DNA from: Acinetobacter sp.
GTDB lineage: Bacteria > Pseudomonadota > Gammaproteobacteria > Pseudomonadales > Moraxellaceae
DNA: 64,000 nt
Reading direction: 5' to 3'
Assembly: GCA_031277915.1 (NCBI GenBank)
Contig: JAITLL010000034.1
Span: 112,428-176,427 of the forward strand
The notes below the pieces were generated by a model. It was not told where the DNA came from, did not search any database, and saw only the letters and a program-made list of their open reading frames with translations. Below, piece by piece: positions 42,436 to 52,213 of the stretch; within the stretch, counting starts at the first letter, position 1, and every line of letters begins with the position of its first letter. Position numbers and translations under genes: made by a program.

Positions 42436-43545
42436 TTATTGCATTGCATCAATACAAAATTTAGCAATAGCGCATAATTGCTCATCTTTTTGATGCTTCG
42501 ATACGATCTGTAATCCCACAGGTAAACCATCACTGGTTTCAAGTGGCACTGAAATAACTGGATGACCTGATAAATTAAATGGTCGAACTAAACCTGTAAG
42601 ATTCAAAAAAGCGACTGTATTTTCAGCTTCAGAAACTTTCGGTGGAATTTGTGGAAGTGTTGGTAAAACCAATGCATCATATTTTTCTAATAAGGCATCG
42701 AGTTCTTGGGTGAGCTGCGCTTTCACAACTTCTGCTTGTTGTACTTGCTCTAAAGTTGTTGCGGCAGCTTTTAATAAACGACCATTTACATCAGAACCAA
42801 TTAAGCCCGTTTGAGTTAACTCACCAAAAGCTTGCCAATTTTCATAATTAATAATCTGCATGCCTGCATCATAAGCCGCTTCAAAATGCTCAACTTTTTC
42901 TAAAGTGGTCTGTAAATTGGCTTTTTGAAGTGATTGATGGATACAGTTCCAAATAACGTCATCTGCTTTTACATCCAGAACCGCAAGTTTTGGTGCACTA
43001 TTAAATTCAGTAGGTTTGAAAGTTGGATCAATAATTTGCATCGCCTTTTCAATCATCTCGACTGAATTTGCAAAAGGACCAACGCAATCTAAAGAACTTG
43101 ACGGCGGATATACGCCTTTTCTGCTGACACGGCCAAAAGTCGGTTTTAAACCAAAAACTCCGCAGCATGTAGCGGGCATACGGATAGAACCACCCGTGTC
43201 TGTACCTAAAGTAAAGTCAGCTTGTTTTGCTGCAACTGCCGCAGCCGAACCACTCGAAGAACCGCCTGGAATAAGTTCAGGATATTTTGGATTAATAGGT
43301 GTACCAAAAGCATGGTTAATGCCTGTAATACCAAAAGCCAATTCATGCAAATTTGTTTTGGCAATAATTTCACAGTCAGCTTTTAAAATATTTTTAACCA
43401 CCTCAGCATCATCTTGAGCAGGTTCAACATTTAGTAAAGCTCGACTACCAGCAATGGTTTTTAGACCTTGAATATCAATTGTGTCCTTGACCATCACCTT
43501 GAGCTTGCCACTTCCTTTGTGCACGCTTTGGCTAACAATATTCAT
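42436..43545 (-). CDS. iacH: Amidase-signature protein (IacH)
   Basis: 369 residues with the amidase signature: KDTIDIQG (first Lys), a Gly/Ser-rich stretch GGSSSGSAAAVAA (cis-Ser) and TDTGGSIRMPATCCG (nucleophile Ser). First gene of iacHABICDEFG on the minus strand; its promoter faces iacR across a 92-base gap. It may hydrolyse an amide intermediate or conjugate of indole-acetate; the exact substrate is uncertain. Confidence 0.88.
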   Translation of the reverse strand: MNIVSQSVHKGSGKLKVMVKDTIDIQGLKTIAGSRALLNVEPAQDDAEVVKNILKADCEIIAKTNLHELAFGITGINHAFGTPINPKYPELIPGGSSSGSAAAVAAKQADFTLGTDTGGSIRMPATCCGVFGLKPTFGRVSRKGVYPPSSSLDCVGPFANSVEMIEKAMQIIDPTFKPTEFNSAPKLAVLDVKADDVIWNCIHQSLQKANLQTTLEKVEHFEAAYDAGMQIINYENWQAFGELTQTGLIGSDVNGRLLKAAATTLEQVQQAEVVKAQLTQELDALLEKYDALVLPTLPQIPPKVSEAENTVAFLNLTGLVRPFNLSGHPVISVPLETSDGLPVGLQIVSKHQKDEQLCAIAKFCIDAMQ

Positions 43546-43637
43546 TCACTTTTCCATGTATTTTTATTCATTAATCAAAATATCGGAAAATTTAATGGAA
43601 TTGTCAAGTATTTTTTATAATTTGTTCTCAAGGAAAT

Positions 43638-44162
43638 ATGCAAAATTTTATTTATAATAGGATTACCCTTTTTTCACTAAGTTATTGCTTAGCTATGCTT
43701 GATCATTTAGAACAATTTCTTCCTAATAAAGAACCGTCGAGTATTCAAAACTTCCCTTTTTTTTGGATTTCCCAAGTCAATGGAAAATATTCACAACTCA
43801 TTGAAAAATCAATAAAAAAACTAGGTATTGATAATACTCGCCGTAAAATCATTTTAAGTACCAATGCCTTGGGTGAAGCTAGTATCACCGATATCGCTAA
43901 TCTTTCCACCTTAAAATTAACGACAGCAACCAAAGCTGTATATCGATTGGTAGAAGATGGAATTGTTGAGGTCTACTCTTCTACTACCGATGAACGAATT
44001 TCGATGGTGAAATTAACCGCCAAAGGTGTTGAGCTGGTTGAACAGATTAATCAGATTAGTGTGGTGACTTTGGCAGGTATCCTGAATGCTTTTTCAGAAG
44101 ATGAGCTTCATAATCTAAATCACCAATTAAAGAAATTATTTGATCTTATGCCTTCAAGCTAA
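43638..44162 (+). CDS. iacR: MarR-family repressor of the iac operon (IacR)
   Basis: 155-174 residues. The winged helix is visible (ILSTNALGEASITDIANLS, LTTATKAVYRLVEDGIVEVY, DERISMVKLTAKG). Divergent from iacH, as in known iac clusters where IacR senses indole-acetate. Two starts compete: 43638 with AAGGA only three bases upstream, and 43695 (MLDHLEQF) with no clear site but better agreement with usual MarR length. Ends before a hairpin at 44182-44215. Confidence 0.85.
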   Translation: MQNFIYNRITLFSLSYCLAMLDHLEQFLPNKEPSSIQNFPFFWISQVNGKYSQLIEKSIKKLGIDNTRRKIILSTNALGEASITDIANLSTLKLTTATKAVYRLVEDGIVEVYSSTTDERISMVKLTAKGVELVEQINQISVVTLAGILNAFSEDELHNLNHQLKKLFDLMPSS

Positions 44163-44572
44163 CTTCATCTAAATTTTAGAAAGTAACTAGAATGTTTAAA
44201 CACTTTCTAGTTACTATAAAAATTAATAAAATTTATCAATAACTTAAAATAAAAAAATTTATTCATTACATCAAATCACCTTACATTCTAAATTTTTTAT
44301 TTGTTTTAAATACCTATTAAGTATCCAAACATACTCAACAAGTAATGGAATTTTACATATAAAAAGAAAATAATATTTCCATCATATTGCGAATTAAAAC
44401 CTCTTCTTCAATTACTTTTGTCTTTATATATGGATTGTATATAAGGCCATTCTCTAATCAAAAGGCTATTTATTACTCAAGGTATTGGGGGGAAACCAAA
44501 TTATCTTAGACGAATAATAAAAAGCTGAGATTCAACTTCTCTAAAAGAGTTTTATACATAAGGATTAAGTGT
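44163..44572. other. AT-rich intergenic region, iacR to MFS gene
   Basis: 410 bases. It holds an 11-bp inverted repeat (44182-44192 with 44205-44215), probably the iacR terminator although the T-run is poor, and the ribosome site AAGGA near 44560 for the transporter. Nothing else coding or repeated is evident. Confidence 0.5.
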
Positions 44573-45922
44573 ATGAACCAAATTGATCTTACTGTTGAAA
44601 GGACACAAAAGAAAAGCAATGCATATGCATGGTACGTGGTCGTACTGTGTATGTTGGCATATATATTTTCATTCATTGACCGCCAAATACTGGCACTGAT
44701 GATTGAACCCATCAAAGCGGATCTTCATCTTTCAGACACACAATTTAGTCTGTTACATGGACTTGCCTTCTCACTTTTCTATGCTGTGATGGGGCTACCA
44801 CTCGCCTATATTGCCGATCGTTTTTCACGACCAAAACTAATTTCGATTGGTATTATTATCTGGAGTCTCGCAACAGCCACTTGTGGTTTAAGTAAAAACT
44901 TTATTCAACTGTTTCTAAGCCGCATGGCTGTTGGTGTCGGTGAGGCAGCCTTGTCTCCTGCTGCATATTCGATGTTCAGCGATATGTTCAGTAAAGATAA
45001 ATTAGGTCGTGCTGTAGGCATCTATTCGGTTGGTGCTTTCTTAGGTGGAGGTATTGCCTTTTTAGTAGGTGGCTATGTCATTAACTTGCTTAAAGGTGTA
45101 ACACTCATTGAAGTTCCTTTATTAGGCGCACTTAAAGCATGGCAAATTGCTTTTTTTGTAGTAGGTTTACCGGGCATTATTATTGGTCTGCTATTTATTC
45201 TGACCGTTAAAGACCCTGCACGTAAAGGTCAACAGCTCAACCAAAATGGACAAGTTGACCAAGTTAAATTCTCACAATGTCTTCAGTTTATTAAAAAACA
45301 TTCGAAAACATTTGCCTGTCATTATTTAGGTTTTACTTTTTATGCAATGGCGCTCTACAGCCTAACTAGCTGGACACCTGCATTTTATATTCGAAAGTTT
45401 CAACTCGCGCCAACTGAAACAGGTTATATGCTCGGCACGATTCTGTTAATTGCAAACACATTAGGCGTGTTTTGTGCAGGTTGGTTAAACGATTGGTTTA
45501 TTAAAAAAGGGCGTCAAGATGCACCGATGATTACGGGTGTGATTGGTATTGTTGGCCTGATTATTCCAATTTCATTTTTTACCCAAACAGATCAGCTTTG
45601 GCTTTCAGTCAGCTTACTGATTCCTGCAATGTTCTTCGCATCTTTTCCTCTTGTTATTTCAGCAACTGCTTTGCAAATGTTAGCCCCAAACCAATTTCGA
45701 GCACGACTTTCTGCCCTCTTTCTTTTGGTCAGTAACTTAATTGGACTCGGTATTGGTACAACATTGGTGGCCATTATCACAGATAAAGTTTTTGGTAGTC
45801 CGTTAATGGTAGGTTCTTCTTTATCTATTGTGGGTGGTCTGTCGTGTGTACTAGCACTAATTCTGCTTTTTAAAGGCTGCAAATTCTTTAGTGAAAGTAT
45901 GAAGCTTGAAAAATTAAATTAA
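44573..45922 (+). CDS. Major facilitator superfamily transporter
   Basis: 449 residues with about 12 membrane helices. The loop 2-3 motif GLPLAYIADRFSRPK matches the MFS DRxxRR-type signature, and helix 1 has FIDRQILALMIEPIK, typical of the aromatic-acid/sugar-phosphate-like spinster group. Placed right after iacR and before an OprD-type porin, so it probably imports indole-acetate or a related acid. The substrate is inferred only from context. Confidence 0.85.
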   Translation: MNQIDLTVERTQKKSNAYAWYVVVLCMLAYIFSFIDRQILALMIEPIKADLHLSDTQFSLLHGLAFSLFYAVMGLPLAYIADRFSRPKLISIGIIIWSLATATCGLSKNFIQLFLSRMAVGVGEAALSPAAYSMFSDMFSKDKLGRAVGIYSVGAFLGGGIAFLVGGYVINLLKGVTLIEVPLLGALKAWQIAFFVVGLPGIIIGLLFILTVKDPARKGQQLNQNGQVDQVKFSQCLQFIKKHSKTFACHYLGFTFYAMALYSLTSWTPAFYIRKFQLAPTETGYMLGTILLIANTLGVFCAGWLNDWFIKKGRQDAPMITGVIGIVGLIIPISFFTQTDQLWLSVSLLIPAMFFASFPLVISATALQMLAPNQFRARLSALFLLVSNLIGLGIGTTLVAIITDKVFGSPLMVGSSLSIVGGLSCVLALILLFKGCKFFSESMKLEKLN

Positions 45923-45945
45923 TAGATCTCACAAATTGCAAAAAA

Positions 45946-45975
45946 GTACTCTCTAACTAAACGCTTAGAGAGTAC
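45946..45975 (+). terminator. Hairpin between transporter and porin genes
   Basis: GTACTCTCTAA (45946-45956) pairs with TTAGAGAGTAC (45965-45975). No T-run, so perhaps a partial terminator or stability element. Confidence 0.5.
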
Positions 45976-46031
45976 CGAAATATTCAAAATTACGTAGTGC
46001 CGAGGACTGGCATACATCTTGGAAATGGATT

Positions 46032-47288
46032 ATGGAATTATTTCACCGCTTTAAACCACATACTTTAGCCGTTGCCACTTTATTACTTATGTGCAGCAGC
46101 TCATGGGCCGCAAATCCAAATCAGCCAACTGAAGATGAATGGAAGTTCACTTTAAAAAATGCTTATATCAACCGCGATTTTGATAACGATGCCTTAAAAG
46201 ATACTGGCAGTTGGTCTCAGGCAGCGTCATTATTTTATAAGTCGAAAATGCATGACACCCCACTGCAAATTGCAGACAAGCCAATCACGATTGGGGCCGA
46301 TGCTTCTGTTCAATACGCCGTGCGCTTAAGTTCAGATAAACATGTCGCCGACACAGTTTTACCTTTTAATAAAGAAACGCAATCTCAAGCATCTGACTAT
46401 CTAAAATACGGTGCCACTTTAAAATTAGGTTATGACAAAACACTTTTAAGTGTCGGTGAACTCTGGCTAGATTTACCCGTAACGGCTGTTGATGCCAGCC
46501 GTCAGTTACTCACATCGTATTGGGGAACCAACTTAAAGTCTCAACTTTCAGATCAGCTCTATGCAGAAATTGGTCGGGTTGAAAAAGTATCTCCACGAAA
46601 TGAAGAAGACTTTAAAAAGTTTTCTTTCACAGCAAATGGAGTTACTAAAGAATCTGATGGCCTTAACTATATTGACTTGCGCTATCAATTTACGCCGTCA
46701 CTCAAGGGCGAATATTATTTTGGCAATTTGGAAGATCTGTATAACAAGCATTATGTTGGGCTTGAACATATTTGGAAACAGCCAACTTTCGCTCTTACCT
46801 CTAAGTTTAAGTACTTTAATGCAAAGGATGACGGCAATACTTTTGATATTGATGCGCAGAACATTGGATTACTTGAAACAGTTAAAGTGAAAAACCATAC
46901 CTTTGGTTTGGGTTATCAACAAATTATGGGTGAGTCAGCTTATCCACTACCGGATGGTTTCTTACCGGAAACATACTTTATTAACTGGAATGCCACAGGA
47001 TTCTTTAAAAAACATGAAAAGTCTTACCATGTGATGTATGGCTATGACTTTAAAGATTATGTGCCGGGCTTAAATGCGATGGTGAAATATGTGTATGGCG
47101 ATGCTTTTAAAGCAGCCAATGGTGAGAAAAACCATGAAACCGAGTCGAATGTAATTTTAAACTATGCGTTTCAGCAACCCTACTTAAAAGGCGTTGCCCT
47201 GCAATATATTCGTATTGATTACAACGTTAAGCACGGTAATGATTTTGGTGAAGACCGTTTATTCGTCAATTACACCAAAAAATTCTAA
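46032..47288 (+). CDS. OprD-family outer-membrane porin
   Basis: 418 residues. A signal peptide ends near SSSWAANPN. The N-terminal segment LKNAYINRDFDND and the barrel strands match the OprD/OccK porin family, which take up aromatic acids in pseudomonads. It ends in Phe, the usual outer-membrane insertion signal. Follows the MFS gene and probably works with it as an uptake pair. Confidence 0.85.
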   Translation: MELFHRFKPHTLAVATLLLMCSSSWAANPNQPTEDEWKFTLKNAYINRDFDNDALKDTGSWSQAASLFYKSKMHDTPLQIADKPITIGADASVQYAVRLSSDKHVADTVLPFNKETQSQASDYLKYGATLKLGYDKTLLSVGELWLDLPVTAVDASRQLLTSYWGTNLKSQLSDQLYAEIGRVEKVSPRNEEDFKKFSFTANGVTKESDGLNYIDLRYQFTPSLKGEYYFGNLEDLYNKHYVGLEHIWKQPTFALTSKFKYFNAKDDGNTFDIDAQNIGLLETVKVKNHTFGLGYQQIMGESAYPLPDGFLPETYFINWNATGFFKKHEKSYHVMYGYDFKDYVPGLNAMVKYVYGDAFKAANGEKNHETESNVILNYAFQQPYLKGVALQYIRIDYNVKHGNDFGEDRLFVNYTKKF

Positions 47289-47295
47289 ATAAAAA

Positions 47296-47328
47296 TGCCC
47301 CCCTAAAATTTAGGGGGTATTTTTTTAC
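47296..47328 (+). terminator. Terminator after the OprD-type gene
   Basis: A CCCCCTAAA / TTTAGGGGG inverted repeat (47299-47307 with 47309-47317) followed by a run of T. Confidence 0.85.
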
Positions 47329-48068
47329 CCTAATTTATTGACCAATCTTAAAGGCAAAACTTTCATGGCAATACTCATGGGTAACCATGGCCACTGCGGT
47401 ACATAAGCTTTTACAGGTTGTTTTTCGATAGCTTTTACCAAAGCTTTACATCCTGTTTTGGCATCTACTTCAAAGGGTAAATGTTTAGCACCTTCATTCA
47501 TTTCGGTACGGATGTAACCTGGGAAAATGGTTGAGACTTTAATTGGGGTATCTAATAATTCAGCACGAATGCCTTCAGCCAAGTGAGCGACCGCAGCTTT
47601 ACTCGCCGCATAGGTCGATAAATGTTTTGGTAATCCACGCATAGCACTCATGGATGACATCACCACCAAATGACCTGCGTTTTGCTCTCTAAAAATTTCA
47701 GTTGCTGCCTCACACTGTGCTAAAGCAGAAATAAAGTTCGTTTCAGCGGTTGCTTTATTAATTTCAAAATTACCTTTACCAATACGGCGACCATTTCCGA
47801 CTCCAGCATTTACAATAATTCGGTCTAAATAGCCAAATTCTTGTTTAAAGGCACGAAATACTTCAAAAACCTGATCATAATTGGTGACATCCAGACTTTT
47901 TGCAATTACTTTTATACCGTACTCATTCTCAAGTTCAGTTTTTAAAGTTTCTAATCTGTCTAAACGGCGTGCACAAATTGCTAAGTTATAACCTTTGGCT
48001 GCAAATTCATGCGCCATACCTGCGCCCAATCCAGAACTTGCACCTGTAATCAAAATTGTCTTTGCCAT
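47325..48068 (-). CDS. SDR-family oxidoreductase
   Basis: 247 residues of the classical SDR family: ITGASSGLGAGMAHEFAAKG, NAGVGNGRRIG, MSSMSAMRG and YAASKAAVAHL (catalytic Tyr/Lys), with a Trp/Pro-rich C-terminal extension (AYVPQWPWLPM) seen in membrane-associated members. Last gene of a four-gene run with a histidine phosphatase, an APH-like kinase and an acyl-CoA dehydrogenase. Perhaps oxidises or reduces a hydroxyacyl intermediate. Confidence 0.82.
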   Translation of the reverse strand: MAKTILITGASSGLGAGMAHEFAAKGYNLAICARRLDRLETLKTELENEYGIKVIAKSLDVTNYDQVFEVFRAFKQEFGYLDRIIVNAGVGNGRRIGKGNFEINKATAETNFISALAQCEAATEIFREQNAGHLVVMSSMSAMRGLPKHLSTYAASKAAVAHLAEGIRAELLDTPIKVSTIFPGYIRTEMNEGAKHLPFEVDAKTGCKALVKAIEKQPVKAYVPQWPWLPMSIAMKVLPLRLVNKLG

Positions 48069-48083
48069 GCTTTTATCCTTATT

Positions 48084-48782
48084 TTAAATCCATGTCAGTA
48101 AATTTGGACGCTCAGCTTTTATAAAATGATGTTCATTTAAACTTAAAACCTGAGCTTCATTTCCAACCAAACGCAAAGTCGTGAGGCTTGTATTAGCAAT
48201 TGCCCAATTCAACGCAAAAGTTCGATTGGGGCTAAGTTCAAGCAATTTTCCAATTGCTACAGAAATCACACCACCAGAAGTAAAAACAACTGCATAGCGA
48301 GGCTTGGTTTTTGCTAACTCATCACAAAGTTGCTGCAACGCCGTTTCGACTCTTTCTTTAAAGTGTGGCCAAGACTCATCATACTCATGATGAAAATCGC
48401 CATCTGTCCATCGTCCTATTGCACCTTCAAATATTTTGGCAAGATAAGCACGTGGGTTCTGTTCTTGTGCTACATCAGCTTTTAACAGTTCAGGCTGTTC
48501 AAATCGTGGTTCATAACGTGCAAAAACCTGTTGATGGTTAAACTCATTCCATAAATTATTATGATGAATTATCGCATCTGGAAAGCATTCATTTAGTGCG
48601 AGCTTTGCAGTTTGCTCATGACGCTGCATGGTTCCTGCAACCACATAAGGTTGTTCTTTCAATATTTGCTTAAAATAATGGCCTAATAAAGTCGCTTGAG
48701 CTTCACCATTTTCAGACAGCTCATCATAGTTACTTTTACCAAATGATGCCTGTCCATGTCTTACCAGATAAATTGTGGTCAT
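48084..48782 (-). CDS. Histidine phosphatase-family protein
   Basis: 232 residues with the RHG motif YLVRHGQASFG at the N-terminus (phospho-accepting His) and ETALQQLCDEL / VVFTSGGVIS in the second half. Overlaps the upstream kinase gene by four bases (ATGA), so the two are tightly coupled. The pairing of a phosphatase with an APH-type kinase suggests both act on one phosphorylated intermediate. Confidence 0.85.
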   Translation of the reverse strand: MTTIYLVRHGQASFGKSNYDELSENGEAQATLLGHYFKQILKEQPYVVAGTMQRHEQTAKLALNECFPDAIIHHNNLWNEFNHQQVFARYEPRFEQPELLKADVAQEQNPRAYLAKIFEGAIGRWTDGDFHHEYDESWPHFKERVETALQQLCDELAKTKPRYAVVFTSGGVISVAIGKLLELSPNRTFALNWAIANTSLTTLRLVGNEAQVLSLNEHHFIKAERPNLLTWI

Positions 48783-49900
48783 CTTCTTAAAATACCCTGT
48801 ATTTTCTGTAGAGATTGCTGAGCAAATTCAGATTCTTGCAATTTTTGCTGTGCGATAAGTTTTAAAGCTCGGATATGCAGCGCATGAATCACGATCCAGA
48901 AATCTTTAAAAGCAGGGTTTCGGGTTTGTTTATGGTAATAACGGTAATAGATTTGCTGGGCAATCACTGCCAAACGGAATACACCAAACACTTCATAAAA
49001 AGCCCAGTTTGCAGTTTGCAGACCTGTTTTTTGCAAATAATAGTCAACGACTTCTTTACGAGAAAACATTCCCTTTAAGTGAGTAGGCTGACGGCGTGTT
49101 GATTTAAAAATCATGTTATCCGTAGGCTCAACCCAATAAGCTAAAGCACTACCCAAATCCATTAGTGGATCACCCAAGGTCGCCATTTCCCAATCCAGCA
49201 CGCCAATCACTTCTGTTGGATGCTCTGGATCTAAAATCACATTATCAAAACGCCAATCATTGTGAATAATACAAGTGGTGGAGTCTTGAGGGATATTATC
49301 ATTTAGCCATTTTCGGACATATTTAAATGAAGGAACATTGATTGTGCGGACTTTTTCATAGCGCTTATCCCAACCTTCAACTTGTCTACGGCAATATCCT
49401 GTTCCTTTGCCTAGTTCAGCTAAAGGCGTGTTCTCATAGGGAACTTGATGTAGCTCAATCAACTTATCAATCACATTCACACAAAGTTGATGAACATCTT
49501 CTTCATTAAAGCCAAGCTCAGGCGGCAATTTTGCACGAGGAATAATGCCTTCAATGCGTTCCATGACATAAAAATCACAGCCAATGACCGACTCATCCTG
49601 ACAAAGTGCCACCATTTTAGGAAGCACGGGATAATAAGGCGCCAGATTTTTTTGCACCATATATTCACGGGCCATATCATGCGCCGATTTCGCTTTTGTT
49701 CCTTTTGGGGGACGTCGTAAAATTAAATCGGTATTTTCATATTTTAAACGATAAGTCCAATTCGACGCCCCACCTGTATATTGAGTAACGACTGCTGGGC
49801 CAATCAACTCAACACCTTGGTTTTTTAACCAGTTTTCAACTGCCCCAATATTAAGTTCTTCACCTTCACGTACTTCACCGCCTATATCAATTACCGACAT
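48779..49900 (-). CDS. APH-like phosphotransferase (ACAD10/11 kinase type)
   Basis: About 373 residues from the ATG at 49900, seven bases after AAGGA; a GTG two codons earlier is possible. The kinase signatures are YTGGASNWTYRL (nucleotide loop), IIHNDWRFDNVIL (Brenner motif) and VLDWEMATLGDPLMDLG (metal-binding DFG equivalent). These match bacterial homologues of the ACAD10/11 kinase domain, which phosphorylate 4-hydroxyacyl-CoA. An acyl-CoA dehydrogenase gene precedes it. Confidence 0.82.
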   Translation of the reverse strand: MSVIDIGGEVREGEELNIGAVENWLKNQGVELIGPAVVTQYTGGASNWTYRLKYENTDLILRRPPKGTKAKSAHDMAREYMVQKNLAPYYPVLPKMVALCQDESVIGCDFYVMERIEGIIPRAKLPPELGFNEEDVHQLCVNVIDKLIELHQVPYENTPLAELGKGTGYCRRQVEGWDKRYEKVRTINVPSFKYVRKWLNDNIPQDSTTCIIHNDWRFDNVILDPEHPTEVIGVLDWEMATLGDPLMDLGSALAYWVEPTDNMIFKSTRRQPTHLKGMFSRKEVVDYYLQKTGLQTANWAFYEVFGVFRLAVIAQQIYYRYYHKQTRNPAFKDFWIVIHALHIRALKLIAQQKLQESEFAQQSLQKIQGILRR

Positions 49901-49917
49901 CTTCACTTCCTTTAAAC

Positions 49918-51162
49918 TTATACTTTCTTATGACGACTGAAATAACCACGTTTGGCCAACTCTAATTTGGCAATCATGCCTTTATGTACTTCATCCGGAC
50001 CATCGGCTAAACGTAAACTGCGTGCTTGAGCAAAGAAACCTGTTAATGGTGTATCTCTTGAAACACCCGCACCGCCATGTAGCTGAATCGCCATATCGAC
50101 TACTTTTTCTAAAACACTCGGAGCGACCACTTTAATTGCAGATATTTCTGTTAAAGCAGCCATATTTCCTAAAGTATCCATTTTATAAGCAGCATACAAG
50201 GTTAAAAGTCTGGCTTGATCTATAGCTACTCGCGCATCGGCTACACGCTCAAGGTTTCCACCAAGTTTTAAAATTTCTTTTCCAAACGCCGTTCTAGACA
50301 TGCCTCTATCAATCATAAGTTCTAGAGCTTTTTCAGCAGCCCCAATGCAACGCATACAATGGTGAATACGCCCAGGCCCTAAACGACCTTGTGCAATTTC
50401 AAAACCTTGCCCCGCTCCACCAATAAAGCTATTAAGAGGTACTCGAACATCATTAAAATGAACTTCACCATGTCCATGTGGTGCATCGTAGTCACCAAAC
50501 ACAGGTAACATCCGTTGAATTTCGACACCCGCCGTATCAATCGGTACTAAAACCATAGAATGTTGATGATGGCGGTCTTTAGTTTCATCTGGAGTATGTG
50601 CCATAAAAATAATGACTTTAGCATTTGGGTCACCTAAGCCAGACGACCACCATTTTTTGCCATTTAAAACAATTTCATTACCGTCTATGAGTGCAGTCGC
50701 TTGCATATTGGTTGCATCACTTGAAGCAACCTCGGGTTCAGTCATGCAAAAAACAGAGCGAATTTTTCCGTCTAATAAAGGCTCTAACCATTGTTGTTTT
50801 TGCTGCTCACTGCCATAGCGCCATAACAATTCCATATTTCCTGTATCTGGTGCATTACAGTTAAAAACAGTAGGTGCCAATAAACTACGACCAGTTAATT
50901 CGGCTATGTGTGCATATTCTTGAACAGTTAACCCTGCACCGAGCTTGTCATCTGGTAAAAACATATTCCAAAGACCAGCTTGTTTAGCTTTAGATTTCAG
51001 AGTTTCTAAAAGCTCGGGCCACTGCCACTTTTTCCAGTTTCCATCTGGATTTAACTCGTGAACTTCTTCCCAAAATTTTGCTTCGACAGGTTCTATTTCT
51101 TCTTGAATAAATTTTCTTGTTCGTTCAGCAAAATCCTGAGCTTTATTTGAGAGTTCAAACAT
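49918..51162 (-). CDS. Acyl-CoA dehydrogenase (ACAD11-like)
   Basis: 414 residues: helical N-terminal domain, then CMTEPEVASSDATNMQ (flavin and substrate loop), and a C-terminal domain with QLHGGAGVSRDTPL and RSLRLADGPDEVHKGMIAKLEL. The length and the last motif fit the ACAD10/11 group. Probable first gene of the operon, divergent from a LysR gene. With the kinase it could remove phosphate and form an enoyl-CoA, as shown for ACAD10/11 and for levulinate catabolism in Pseudomonas. Confidence 0.86.
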   Translation of the reverse strand: MFELSNKAQDFAERTRKFIQEEIEPVEAKFWEEVHELNPDGNWKKWQWPELLETLKSKAKQAGLWNMFLPDDKLGAGLTVQEYAHIAELTGRSLLAPTVFNCNAPDTGNMELLWRYGSEQQKQQWLEPLLDGKIRSVFCMTEPEVASSDATNMQATALIDGNEIVLNGKKWWSSGLGDPNAKVIIFMAHTPDETKDRHHQHSMVLVPIDTAGVEIQRMLPVFGDYDAPHGHGEVHFNDVRVPLNSFIGGAGQGFEIAQGRLGPGRIHHCMRCIGAAEKALELMIDRGMSRTAFGKEILKLGGNLERVADARVAIDQARLLTLYAAYKMDTLGNMAALTEISAIKVVAPSVLEKVVDMAIQLHGGAGVSRDTPLTGFFAQARSLRLADGPDEVHKGMIAKLELAKRGYFSRHKKV

Positions 51163-51250
51163 TCTTTTTCCTTTACATCATTATCTGGTCTTTACATCAA
51201 CATAACTTGAAACTTAATATGAATGAAATGATTTTATTAAATAACACCTC

Positions 51251-52171
51251 ATGAATAATATTCATAACCTACATGGCCTAGACTTAAGTTTTTTTCACCG
51301 GATTGATATCAACTTATATCCGCTATTTATCGCAATTTATGAGCAAAAAAGTATTTCAAATGCAGCAAGTAGCCTCAATATTACTCAATCGGCAGCGAGT
51401 CATGCTTTACAACGATTACGTCAGCAACTTGAAGATGATGTATTTATACGTGTAGGCAACAAAATGTCTGCCACTCCTTTTGCAGAACAAATTTACCCGA
51501 CTGTTAAGCAAGCACTTTTAACGATTCAAAATATTAGCCAGCAAAAACATGTCTTTGATCCAACCAGTTTAAAAAGCTTAAAAATTGCCGTTCATGATGA
51601 GATTGAACCGATTATTCTTCCAAGGCTTGCTCAACATTTTCAAAATCTTAATTTAGATTTGCAGTTTGTGAGTATGAAGCTAGATCGAAAACATATTATG
51701 GCGGACTTGGCGACGCAGCAGCTCGATTTCGTGATTGACCTAGAACAATACTTATCTCCCAAAATTACTTTTGACCATTTGGTAACAGATGAGTTCATCA
51801 TTTGCAGTCAACTTAAAGAGGTCGATTTATCTAACTATATTAATGGACGACACATTGGTGTTTCATCACGCCGTACAGGCGCTTTGCTTGAAGATATTTA
51901 TTTAAACCAACATCAAAAAATTTCAAGAAATGTATTTATGCGCTGTCAAAACTACTCTACGGCGTTACAAGTTCTGGCAGCTCAAGCCAACGCAATATTG
52001 ACCATGCCACGTATGATTTTGCAGCATTTATCTTATAGTCCTGAAATTTGCTTACATTCTCTGCCTTTTGAGATAACCAATATTAAAATGGGTATGTTTT
52101 GGCACGAAGATTTAAGGGATAATTTAAGACATCAATTTTTGCGACATGAAATTATTAAACTTTTTCAGTAA
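51251..52171 (+). CDS. LysR-family transcriptional regulator
   Basis: 306 residues. The N-terminal helix-turn-helix is LYPLFIAIYEQKSISNAA followed by TQSAASHALQRLRQQL, then the usual linker helix and an effector-binding domain. It is divergent from the acyl-CoA dehydrogenase operon with an 88-base gap, the standard LysR geometry, so that operon is the likely target. The inducer is unknown. Confidence 0.87.
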   Translation: MNNIHNLHGLDLSFFHRIDINLYPLFIAIYEQKSISNAASSLNITQSAASHALQRLRQQLEDDVFIRVGNKMSATPFAEQIYPTVKQALLTIQNISQQKHVFDPTSLKSLKIAVHDEIEPIILPRLAQHFQNLNLDLQFVSMKLDRKHIMADLATQQLDFVIDLEQYLSPKITFDHLVTDEFIICSQLKEVDLSNYINGRHIGVSSRRTGALLEDIYLNQHQKISRNVFMRCQNYSTALQVLAAQANAILTMPRMILQHLSYSPEICLHSLPFEITNIKMGMFWHEDLRDNLRHQFLRHEIIKLFQ

Positions 52172-52213
52172 AGCAAATTGATCTACTAAGCTTCTATCGT
52201 ACAAGGACCAGTA

